DNA from: Mycolicibacter virginiensis
GTDB lineage: Bacteria; Actinomycetota; Actinomycetes; Mycobacteriales; Mycobacteriaceae
Length of the DNA: 64,000 nucleotides
Assembly: GCF_022374935.2 (NCBI RefSeq)
Contig: NZ_CP092430.2
Span: 4,774,001-4,838,000 of the forward strand
Reading direction: 5' to 3'
Positions 34,606 to 43,120 of the stretch are shown here, piece after piece. Position 1 is the first letter of the stretch. The number at the start of each line of letters is the position of its first letter. The position numbers and the translations under genes were made by a program. Below the pieces are notes generated by a model. That model was not told where the DNA came from and ran no database searches. It saw nothing but the letters and a program-made list of their open reading frames with translations.

Positions 34606-35829
34606 CTAATCCGTTGCCACCGCACCGCTTTGGCGCAGCCGGTTGATTTCGTCGGTGCTCATACCCAACCTGGAAGCCAGCACCTGCTCGGTGTCGGCAC
34701 CCAGCCCAGGTGCCGCGACGGCGGGCGGGTGGACGCCGTCGATCGACGCTGGCAGCCCGGCCGCCAAGTACTCCCCTACCCGGGGCTGATGCAGCGTCGC
34801 GAACATCGGGTTGTCGCGTAGGCGCTCATCGGCAGCCACCTCGGCAAAGCTGCGGTACCGGTCCCATAGCAGCGACGTCCCTGCCAGGGCGGCTTCGATC
34901 TGCTCGGCCGGCCGCTCAGCAAACCAGCCACTGAACAGTCCGGTCAGCAGGTCGCGGTGACGATAGCGCTGTCCTTCGTCACCGAAGTCGATGTCGCGCG
35001 CTTGAGACAGTGCCGCAAGGACTTTCGTCGATCCGGTCAGCTCGGCAAGGTCGCGGAAGTGCCGATCGGTCAGCGTGACGACCATGAACGCCGCCCCGTC
35101 ACCGCTGGCGAAGCTCTGCCCGTACTGCCCATAGACCGCATTGCCGATGCGTTCCCGCCGGTCCCCGTTCACCATGGCCTCGGTGAGGAAACCCAGGGCG
35201 CTGGCGGTGCCCAGCGCCACGTCCTCCAGTGCCAGCCGGATCCGGCAGCCCTCGCCGGTGTGGTCGCGGCGGTGCAGCGCGGCCGACACCGCCAGCGCGG
35301 CGTGCAGCCCGCAGGCGATATCCCAGGCCGGCAGCACGTGGTTGATCGGGGCGGCGTGATCGCTGGGCCCGGTAACCAGCGGAAAGCCGACGCCGGCATT
35401 GATGGTGTAGTCCACAGCGGTGGAGCCGTCGGCACGTCCGAGCACCTCGAGGTGGATCAGGTCGGGACGCTGGTCCACCAGCGTTTCGTAGGAAAGCCAT
35501 TGCCGGCCAGCCATATTCGTAATCAGCACGCCACTGTCGGCGATCAGTTGCTGCACCACACGCTGTCCCTCGGGCGCGCGCAGATCGGCGACCACGGAGC
35601 GCTTACCCTTGTTGAGTCCCGTCCAGTAGATCGAGGTGCCGTCGTCGGTGACGGGCCAGCGCCGGTAGTCGGCCGCACCGCCGACCGGGTCGATGCGCAC
35701 CACATCGCAGCCCAGTTGTGCCAGCGTCATTCCGGCGAGGGGGACGGCGACGAAGCTGGCGATCTCGATGACGCGCACCCCGGCCAACGGAGCCCCAGCG
35801 GCTCCCAAGTCACGAGCACTGGCCTGCAT
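34606..35829 (-). CDS. Family III CoA transferase, 2-methylfumaryl-CoA-isomerase-like
   Basis: A 407-aa CaiB/BaiF protein. The ATG at 35829 gives MQASARDLGAAGAPLAGVRV, where homologous proteins start. Segments such as AVPLAGMTLAQLG, GGAADYRRWPV and GLNKGKRSV, and later INHVLPAWDI, closely follow my recollection of the Chloroflexus mesaconyl-CoA C1-C4 transferase (Mct), an intramolecular CoA transferase. The active-site Asp is probably in LPAWDIACG. With the MaoC hydratase it may handle C5 dicarboxylyl-CoAs, but the assignment needs a homology search. Confidence 0.75.
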   Translation of the reverse strand: MQASARDLGAAGAPLAGVRVIEIASFVAVPLAGMTLAQLGCDVVRIDPVGGAADYRRWPVTDDGTSIYWTGLNKGKRSVVADLRAPEGQRVVQQLIADSGVLITNMAGRQWLSYETLVDQRPDLIHLEVLGRADGSTAVDYTINAGVGFPLVTGPSDHAAPINHVLPAWDIACGLHAALAVSAALHRRDHTGEGCRIRLALEDVALGTASALGFLTEAMVNGDRRERIGNAVYGQYGQSFASGDGAAFMVVTLTDRHFRDLAELTGSTKVLAALSQARDIDFGDEGQRYRHRDLLTGLFSGWFAERPAEQIEAALAGTSLLWDRYRSFAEVAADERLRDNPMFATLHQPRVGEYLAAGLPASIDGVHPPAVAAPGLGADTEQVLASRLGMSTDEINRLRQSGAVATD

Positions 35830-36000
35830 GACCTGCCCTTCGTCGATGATTACGTCGACTATATGCCTACCAAAACACCCATCCGGTGAGGTGGCGAGTC
35901 CGCGCTGAATCTCAATCGTTGCCGAACCGCGATATGAAAACCCGTGGCGGCGAACAGGACACAGCGCCGCCCCGTGTTTGACTCCGTTCAGAAGGGCTAG

Positions 36001-37023
<1,023 letters not shown>

Positions 37024-37034
37024 TCGACCCCCCA

Positions 37035-37079
37035 ACACGTCGGCGGCAGTGCAATCCAGCACTGCCGCCGACGTGTTTG
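37035..37079 (+). terminator. fbpC terminator hairpin
   Basis: A perfect 17-bp stem: ACACGTCGGCGGCAGTG at 37035-37051 pairs with CACTGCCGCCGACGTGT at 37060-37076 around an eight-base loop, starting 12 bases after the stop. The next bases are TTG. Confidence 0.9.
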
Positions 37080-37133
37080 CAGGGAAAGACAGGTTGGTGG
37101 GAAAACCGGTGTGCGCCTAAAGCGGGCGAGCTG

Positions 37134-37811
37134 TCAGCGCCACAATCCGCGGCGGTCGACATAGCGATGGCTGTACCAGGTGGCCATCAGGCAGATGGCG
37201 GTGGCGGTGGCCAGCATCCAGGTACCGCCGACGAACAGGCTGATCACACCACCGACAGCCGCCCCCGAGATGTATCCGGTCAGCAGCATGAAATTGAAGA
37301 ACCAGTCATGAATGGATCCGCCGCTGATGTGGCGTTCGATGCCTTGTCCCAGCTTCACCACCGTGCCGGTCACGTAGCTCAGTGGAATCGACACTTCTCC
37401 GTCGCGGACGAACGTGGTGTTCAGCGCGCCCACCCCGAACGCGACGAGCAGAATCGGCAGCAGCGGCACCGGCAGCGCGGGCCCGCCCTCGATCCAGTCG
37501 GTCACGGTCGCGGCCAGCAGCGACACCGCGGTCAGCCGCAACGCGCCGTGTGGCCGGCTGCGCCACACGTGGCGATGGCACAGCGAGGCGATCACGACTC
37601 CGGAGATGAAAGACACCAGCAGGGCTGCGGCCGAAATCGACATCCACTGGCTGTCGGTGAACAAGCCCAGCGCCGCACGACCGGCGTTGCCGGTCATGAA
37701 GGTGACGAAGTAGCCCTCGGAATGTGTGTAGGCCGTGGCAGCCAGCACACCGGCCAGCCCAGCAAGTACCCACGACAGTCTGGCTTCACTGCCATAGCGT
37801 TTATCTAGCAC
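37134..37811 (-). CDS. DUF1275 (YoaK-type) membrane protein
   Basis: A 225-aa protein with six membrane helices. Family features include GYFVTFMTGNAGR and LSYVTGTVVKLG, plus VTD and EGG segments. DUF1275 proteins are putative transporters without a proven substrate. It starts (GTG at 37811) 15 bases after the pepA stop on the same strand, so the two are probably cotranscribed. In Mtb the corresponding stretch holds treS and pep2, which are absent here. Confidence 0.85.
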   Translation of the reverse strand: MLDKRYGSEARLSWVLAGLAGVLAATAYTHSEGYFVTFMTGNAGRAALGLFTDSQWMSISAAALLVSFISGVVIASLCHRHVWRSRPHGALRLTAVSLLAATVTDWIEGGPALPVPLLPILLVAFGVGALNTTFVRDGEVSIPLSYVTGTVVKLGQGIERHISGGSIHDWFFNFMLLTGYISGAAVGGVISLFVGGTWMLATATAICLMATWYSHRYVDRRGLWR

Positions 37812-37826
37812 GCGCGCCTAAGTGCG

Positions 37827-38873
37827 TCAGCCGACCGGACCCGGAACCAGGGTCACGGTGGCACTGTGTTCGCCGCCGCCCGGGTTACGCCACGTCAGCG
37901 TGACGGTGTCGCCCGGGTGGCGCTGGTCAAGTACGTCGGTCAGGTCGGTGGCCGAGTTCACCGGTCGGCCGTTGACCGAGGTGATGATGTCGTCCCGGGC
38001 GATACCACTGCCCGCGGCCGGGGTGCCGTCGAGCACCTGGGCGACCCGCGCGCCGCCGTTGCTGTCGACCACGCCGACACCCATGAACGCCGTCTCACCG
38101 ATGTGCACGGTGTTCGACGAGATGCCGGAGCGGATCTGGCCGGCGATGGCCATCGCCTGGTCGATCGGGATCGCATAGCCTTCTCCGCCGGGCTGGGCGA
38201 ATTTGTAATTGTCCGACGCCGCGGTGTTCATTCCGATCACCTGGCCGGCGGCGTTCACCATCGGACCGCCCGAGTCACCGGGACGGATCGCGGTGTCGGC
38301 CTTGATCATGTTGGTCAGAGTCTCCGTGCTGCCGGTCAGCTCGTCGGCCGCGGAGACGGTCTGGTTCAGCCCGATGACGCGCCCGGGCACCGCACTCGGC
38401 GTGCCGCCGTGGCCGCCGGCATTGCCCATCGCGACTACCGGGTCGCCGATGGCGACCCGCGAGGAATTGCCGATGTTGGCAGCGGGCAGCCCGTCGGCGC
38501 CGCGCAACTGCAACACCGCAACGTCATGGCTGCGGTCGAAGCCGAGCACGTCGACCTCGTAGGTCTGGCCGTTGGCGACCGAAACCGCCGTGAGCCCGGT
38601 GGCGCCGGCGATCACGTGGTTGTTGGTCAGGACCACGCCGCTGGGGTCCAACACGATGCCGGTGCCGGCACCGACTGCGCTCTGGTAGCCCATCTGGGCG
38701 TCAATGTTGACCACTGCCGGACTGACCTGGGCAACCATCGCCGATGGGTCAAGCGGAGGAGCGGGCAGGCTGGGCGACGCCTGAGCCGGCACCGCCACCA
38801 ACCCGGCGGTGGCGACCGCCGTGGTCATCACGCTGAGCAGCCACCACCGGCCGGGGCGATGCGCTCTGCTCAT
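37827..38873 (-). CDS. pepA: Secreted serine protease PepA (HtrA-like)
   Basis: A 348-aa protein. The signal peptide ends near VPAQA at 32. The trypsin-like triad is His in VLTNNHVIAG, Asp in DRSHDVAVLQL and Ser in RPGDSGGPM; a single PDZ domain (VGVVDSNGGARV to DIITSVNGRPVNS) fills the C-terminus. It is the ortholog of Rv0125 (Mtb32A). It is divergent from fusA2 across a 218-base gap. Confidence 0.94.
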   Translation of the reverse strand: MSRAHRPGRWWLLSVMTTAVATAGLVAVPAQASPSLPAPPLDPSAMVAQVSPAVVNIDAQMGYQSAVGAGTGIVLDPSGVVLTNNHVIAGATGLTAVSVANGQTYEVDVLGFDRSHDVAVLQLRGADGLPAANIGNSSRVAIGDPVVAMGNAGGHGGTPSAVPGRVIGLNQTVSAADELTGSTETLTNMIKADTAIRPGDSGGPMVNAAGQVIGMNTAASDNYKFAQPGGEGYAIPIDQAMAIAGQIRSGISSNTVHIGETAFMGVGVVDSNGGARVAQVLDGTPAAGSGIARDDIITSVNGRPVNSATDLTDVLDQRHPGDTVTLTWRNPGGGEHSATVTLVPGPVG

Positions 38874-39091
38874 ACGTCATACCTCCTGCAGTCAGGGCAC
38901 GGCCCAGGCGCCTTCGACCCGGCACGTCCCGGGACGTCGCAGACGCTGGACTCGCGAAACAAGAATGCCCAGCTTACCGGAGCCGCGAGTCCGCCTGGCA
39001 AACGCTGTACGCCAGCAGCGCAACCGTCGCCGGGAGCAACCCTTGTGCTCAGCGCCCGTTGAGGGAAGGCTGAACTCCGGAGGAGGCTGCT

Positions 39092-41197
39092 ATGGCAGAC
39101 AAGACCGGGACTTCGCGGGGCGCTGCAGCCCCAATCGCGGCCACGCCGGCCGCCATCCGCAATGTTGTTCTGGTCGGTCCACCCGGCTCCGGAAAGACCA
39201 CTCTGGTCGAGGCGATGTTGGTGGCCGCCGGGGTGTTGCCTCGAGCGGGTTGCATCGCCGACGGCAGCACGGTCTGCGACTACGACGACGCGGAGCTCCG
39301 TCAGCAGCGTTCGGTCGGAGTCGCGTGCGCCTCGCTGGCGCACAACGATGTCAAGGTCAACCTGATCGACACTCCGGGCTACGCCGACTTCGTGGGAGAA
39401 CTGCGCGCCGGACTGCGGGCCGCCGACTGCGCACTGTTCGTGATCGCGGCCAACGAAGACGTCGACGACGCGACGGCCGCGCTGTGGCAGGAATGCAGCC
39501 GGGTCGCTATGCCACGCGCGGTCGTCGTCACGAAGCTGGACCACGCACGGGCCGACTTTCCGGCCCGCTTGGCCGCCTCCCAGGAGGCGTTCGGCGATAC
39601 CGTGCTGCCGCTGTATCTACCCGCGCCGGCCGAGGGCGCCGGCTTAATCGATCTGTTGGCGGCGGAACCGCTTGAGCCCGACGCCGAGCCGCAGCGTGGC
39701 GCGCTGATCGAGGCGATCATCGAGGAATCCGAGGACGAGTCGCTGCTGGACCGCTACCTGGGCGGCGAGCAGGTCGAACCCGAGGTCCTCGCCGCCGATC
39801 TGGAGCGGGCGGTGGCACGCGGCTCGTTCTTCCCAGTGATCCCGGCATGCAGCCTCACCGGCATCGGCGTTCCCGAACTGCTTGAGGTCATCGCGACTGG
39901 CTTTCCCGCGCCGCCGGAGCATCTGCTTCCGGAGGTGTTCAACCCGAACGGAGTGGCGCGCACCGGGCTCAGTTGCGACCCGGACGGGCCGCTGCTGGCC
40001 GAAGTCGTCCGCACGACGTCGGACCCCTACCTGGGCCGAGTCAGCCTGGTGCGGGTGTTCTCCGGAACCATCAAGCCCGACAGCGGAATCCACGTCAGCG
40101 GTCATTGCGCGGGTTTCTTCGGCGATGAGACCGGTCGCTGCGACCACGACGAAGACGATCGGATCGGGTCCCTGGCGTTTCCGCTCGGCAGACAACAGCG
40201 CCCGGCCACGGTCGTGATGGCCGGGGACATCTGCACCATCGGCCGACTCAGCCACGCCGAGACCGGAGACACCTTGTCAGGCAAGGACGAACCTCTGGTG
40301 TGCAAACCGTGGTCGATGCCGGATCCGCTACTGCCCGTGGCGGTTATTCCGCACGCCAAGACCGACGAGGACAAGCTTGCGGTCGGGCTGGCCCGGCTGG
40401 CCGCCGAAGACCCCAGCCTGCGCATCGAGCGGAACCCGGAGACCCATCAGACCGTGCTGTGGTGCATGGGTGAAGCTCACTCGGGGATCGTGCTTGACGC
40501 ACTGGCCCACCGCTATGCGGTATCGGTGGACACCGTCGGGCTGCGGGTGGCGCTGCGAGAGACGTTCGCCACCAAGGCCAAAGGCCACGGCCGTCATGTC
40601 AAGCAGTCCGGCGGACACGGCCAATACGCGATCTGCGACATCGAAGTGGAGCCGGTGCCGCAGGGAGCCGGCTTCGAGTTCGTCGACCGCGTGGTCGGCG
40701 GGGCCGTGCCCCGCCAGTTCATTCCCAGCGTGGAGAAGGGTGTTCGCGCCCAGATGGAGCGTGGGCTGACCGGCGACGCCGGCGGCGGTTATCCGGTGGT
40801 CGACATCCGGGTAACCCTGACCGACGGCAAGGCGCACAGCGTCGACTCCTCCGACTTTGCCTTCCAGATGGCAGGCGCAGCCGCACTTCGTGATGCCGCG
40901 ACCAATGGGGCGGTGCAACTGCTCGAGCCCATCGACGATGTCACCGTGCTGATACCCGACGAACTGGTCGGCGCGGTGATGGGCGACCTGTCCGCCCGCC
41001 GCGCCCGGGTGCTGGGCACCGATAAAGTCGGCGCCGACCGCACCTGCGTGAAGGCCGAAGTGCCGCAGACCGAGCTCATCCGGTACGCGGTCGACCTGCG
41101 ATCGTTGACCCACGGCGCGGGTTCGTTCACCCGCGGCTTCGCCCGCTACGAGCCGCTGTCGGAGTCGGCGGCCGCACACGCCGCCAGCACCGCCTGA
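39092..41197 (+). CDS. fusA2: EF-G-like GTPase FusA2
   Basis: A 701-aa elongation factor G paralog, the ortholog of Rv0120c. Domain I has GPPGSGKTT and DTPGYADFVGE, but the G4 motif appears as TKLD in place of NKxD. Domains II-V follow (SDPYLGRVSLVRVFSG to FTRGFARYEPLSE). The ATG at 39092 has AGGAGG upstream. The paralog is not the main translocase; an alternative ribosome or stress role is inferred. The DUF2231 gene follows 20 bases downstream. Confidence 0.9.
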   Translation: MADKTGTSRGAAAPIAATPAAIRNVVLVGPPGSGKTTLVEAMLVAAGVLPRAGCIADGSTVCDYDDAELRQQRSVGVACASLAHNDVKVNLIDTPGYADFVGELRAGLRAADCALFVIAANEDVDDATAALWQECSRVAMPRAVVVTKLDHARADFPARLAASQEAFGDTVLPLYLPAPAEGAGLIDLLAAEPLEPDAEPQRGALIEAIIEESEDESLLDRYLGGEQVEPEVLAADLERAVARGSFFPVIPACSLTGIGVPELLEVIATGFPAPPEHLLPEVFNPNGVARTGLSCDPDGPLLAEVVRTTSDPYLGRVSLVRVFSGTIKPDSGIHVSGHCAGFFGDETGRCDHDEDDRIGSLAFPLGRQQRPATVVMAGDICTIGRLSHAETGDTLSGKDEPLVCKPWSMPDPLLPVAVIPHAKTDEDKLAVGLARLAAEDPSLRIERNPETHQTVLWCMGEAHSGIVLDALAHRYAVSVDTVGLRVALRETFATKAKGHGRHVKQSGGHGQYAICDIEVEPVPQGAGFEFVDRVVGGAVPRQFIPSVEKGVRAQMERGLTGDAGGGYPVVDIRVTLTDGKAHSVDSSDFAFQMAGAAALRDAATNGAVQLLEPIDDVTVLIPDELVGAVMGDLSARRARVLGTDKVGADRTCVKAEVPQTELIRYAVDLRSLTHGAGSFTRGFARYEPLSESAAAHAASTA

Positions 41198-41217
41198 TCG
41201 CCGCAGAGAGGACGAAC

Positions 41218-41700
41218 ATGTCGACAATCGCCGGGCTGCCCGCGCACGTCCTGCTGCTGCACGTGGTGGTCTCGCTGGTCCCGCTGACCGCGGTCCTGCT
41301 GATCGTGTGTGCGGTATGGCCGGCGGCCCGACGGCGATTGGTCTGGCTGGTCGTGACGTTTTCCGCCGTCACGTTGCTCGTGACGCCGCTCACGGTCACC
41401 GCGGGCGAGTGGCTGGCCGACACCGGCAAGTTCGCCCCGTCGCCCAAGCTGGACGCGCACATGGCCGCCGGCGAGTACGGCCTCTATATGGCGTTGGGCC
41501 TTGCGGTCGCCGCGGCATTGCTGGCCGGTTTGCACGTGGCGCTGTCGCGCGGTAGCAACGTCGGTTCGCTGCAGCGGCTGGGAATCGTCACCGTGGTGAT
41601 CGCACTGGCCGGCGGGTCGATGTTCGCGATCCACACCATCGGCTCGACCGGGACCGAGGCGGCCTGGGGAGACCTGCTCACCGCGTCAGAGGACGGCTAA
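41218..41700 (+). CDS. DUF2231-type membrane protein
   Basis: A 160-aa protein with four hydrophobic helices. The N-terminal GLPAHVLLLHVVVSLVPLTA carries the paired His typical of DUF2231, which suggests a b-type haem or metal site. HMAAGEYGLYMALG follows in helix 3 with another His. The ATG at 41218 has AGAGAGGA upstream and lies 20 bases behind fusA2, so cotranscription is likely. Function unknown. Confidence 0.78.
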   Translation: MSTIAGLPAHVLLLHVVVSLVPLTAVLLIVCAVWPAARRRLVWLVVTFSAVTLLVTPLTVTAGEWLADTGKFAPSPKLDAHMAAGEYGLYMALGLAVAAALLAGLHVALSRGSNVGSLQRLGIVTVVIALAGGSMFAIHTIGSTGTEAAWGDLLTASEDG

Positions 41701-41730
41701 ACCTGCGCTGATGGCGTTGCTGTTGGCACA

Positions 41731-42504
41731 ATGGACGGCATGCGCAACGTGAGGCGGGGAATTGTGGCGATTGCCGGGTCGGTGACCCTGGCTCTCGGGT
41801 CTATAGGGGCGTCGGCCGGAATCAGCGAAGCGGCGCAGAGCTCGCCGGCACGGGGCCTGGCGGTCGCGGCGATCGAGCCGCCCGCCGGCTCGGTCGTGGG
41901 GGTGGCCTACCCGGTGATCGTGACCTTCAACGGGCCGGTCGCAGACCGGGCCGCCGCCGAACGTGGCATCCACATCAACTCCACGGGCAACAATGCCGGT
42001 CATTTCGAGTGGACAAGCAGCGATGTCGTGCAGTGGGTCCCGGACGGCTACTGGTCACCGCACAGCAAGATCAGCGTCGACGCCCACGGGATGTCAACGG
42101 GCTTCGAGACCGGCGACGCGGTCGTGGGACTCGCCGACATCTCCGACCACACCTTTACCGTCAGCGTCAACGGTGAGATCCAGCGGATCATGGCCGCGTC
42201 CATGGGTAAACCCAAGCGCCCCACGCCAATCGGCTCCTTCACCGCGTTGTCGAAAGAGCGCACCATCAAGTTCGATTCGCGCACGATCGGCATCCCGCTC
42301 AATGACCCGGAGGGCTACCTGCTCAACGGCGAGTACGCCGTTCGGGTCACCTGGAGCGGTGTCTACGTGCACTCCGCCCCTTGGTCAGTGGGCTCGCAGG
42401 GCTATTCGAACGTCAGCCACGGCTGCATCAACCTGAGCCCCGACGACGCCGCGTGGTACTTCAACTCGGTGCATCTGGGCGACCCAATCATCGTGCAGGC
42501 CTAG
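41731..42504 (+). CDS. ldtA: L,D-transpeptidase LdtA (LdtMt1-like)
   Basis: A 257-aa exported protein that makes 3-3 cross-links in peptidoglycan. The signal sequence is followed by an Ig-like domain (VVGVAYPVIVTFNGPVADRA) and a YkuD catalytic domain. The catalytic Cys lies in SHGCINLSP with the HSAPWS His segment before it. It is the ortholog of Rv0116c by position after fusA2. The ATG at 41731 or 41740 both fit. A perfect hairpin follows. Confidence 0.93.
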   Translation: MDGMRNVRRGIVAIAGSVTLALGSIGASAGISEAAQSSPARGLAVAAIEPPAGSVVGVAYPVIVTFNGPVADRAAAERGIHINSTGNNAGHFEWTSSDVVQWVPDGYWSPHSKISVDAHGMSTGFETGDAVVGLADISDHTFTVSVNGEIQRIMAASMGKPKRPTPIGSFTALSKERTIKFDSRTIGIPLNDPEGYLLNGEYAVRVTWSGVYVHSAPWSVGSQGYSNVSHGCINLSPDDAAWYFNSVHLGDPIIVQA

Positions 42505-42519
42505 GACTTAAGACCTAAG

Positions 42520-42564
42520 GCGATCGTAGGCGCGGCGATTGCTCGCCGCGCCTACGATCGCTTT
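42520..42564 (+). terminator. ldtA terminator hairpin
   Basis: A perfect 18-bp stem at 42520-42537 and 42544-42561 (arms begin GCGATCGTAGG) with an ATTGCT loop, followed by TTTGG. It begins 15 bases after the ldtA stop and probably also stops the convergent small ORFs. Confidence 0.9.
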
Positions 42565-42588
42565 GGCCTTGGCCTGGGACGCACCGCG

Positions 42589-42765
42589 TCAGCAGGCGCC
42601 GAGCACCGCTGTGGGCATGTGCGCCACGTAGCGCTGAGCGCGCTGGTCACGACGCAGTTCGCGACGAGCCGCCAGTCGGTTGCGCAGCAGGCTCACCATG
42701 CGGTTGCCCGCCTGGTGGTCCGTCGCGCCGTCGAGAGCCAGAACACTGATGGTGATGAAAGCCAT
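42589..42765 (-). CDS. Small basic protein, 58 aa, unknown
   Basis: The ATG at 42765 is preceded by GGCAGGAG at about seven bases, a strong ribosome site. The product starts MAFITISVLALDGATDHQAG, has an Arg-rich middle (LRNRLAARRELRRDQRAQR) and ends PTAVLGAC with a terminal Cys. It has no long hydrophobic helix. It follows a 36-aa ORF on the same strand by 65 bases. I do not recognise it. Its clean ribosome site and codon pattern argue that it is translated. Confidence 0.6.
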   Translation of the reverse strand: MAFITISVLALDGATDHQAGNRMVSLLRNRLAARRELRRDQRAQRYVAHMPTAVLGAC

Positions 42766-42830
42766 GATTTTTCTCCTGCCGGGAAACTCACCGGCCGACA
42801 CAACCCGTACGGGTCGGCGGAACTCGTGGT

Positions 42831-42941
42831 TCAGGCCTTGGAAAATGCTTCGGAAATTACTTCCGCGGTGGCGCCGGAACCGGTGAGGAACAGATCGATC
42901 GTGGAACACGGATACGGATGCGGACCGTCACTAGAACTCAC
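42831..42941 (-). CDS. Small ORF, 36 aa, with a consensus ribosome site
   Basis: The GTG at 42941 is preceded by GGAAGGAGGTGAGGGCGAA, a near-perfect Shine-Dalgarno. The product begins MSSSDGPHPYPCSTIDLF and ends EVISEAFSKA. An in-frame ATG at 43007 would give 58 residues but would read through the ribosome site. It precedes the 58-aa ORF and lies 179 bases downstream of car on the same strand. The function is unknown; a leader or signalling peptide is possible. Confidence 0.5.
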   Translation of the reverse strand: MSSSDGPHPYPCSTIDLFLTGSGATAEVISEAFSKA

Positions 42942-43120
42942 TTCGCCCTCACCTCCTTCCGGCCGGGACACACGGGCATGTCGTGGCAATTTCCACCATG
43001 GTGGCATCGAAATACGGGACCGTCAAACGCAAACGGGGTCCGGGCGCGCCGGCCGCCGATCTGGCGGCGACCAACACCGTCCCGAAACCCGTTCGCAGAA
43101 GGCGCTATTCAGCGCTTCAT

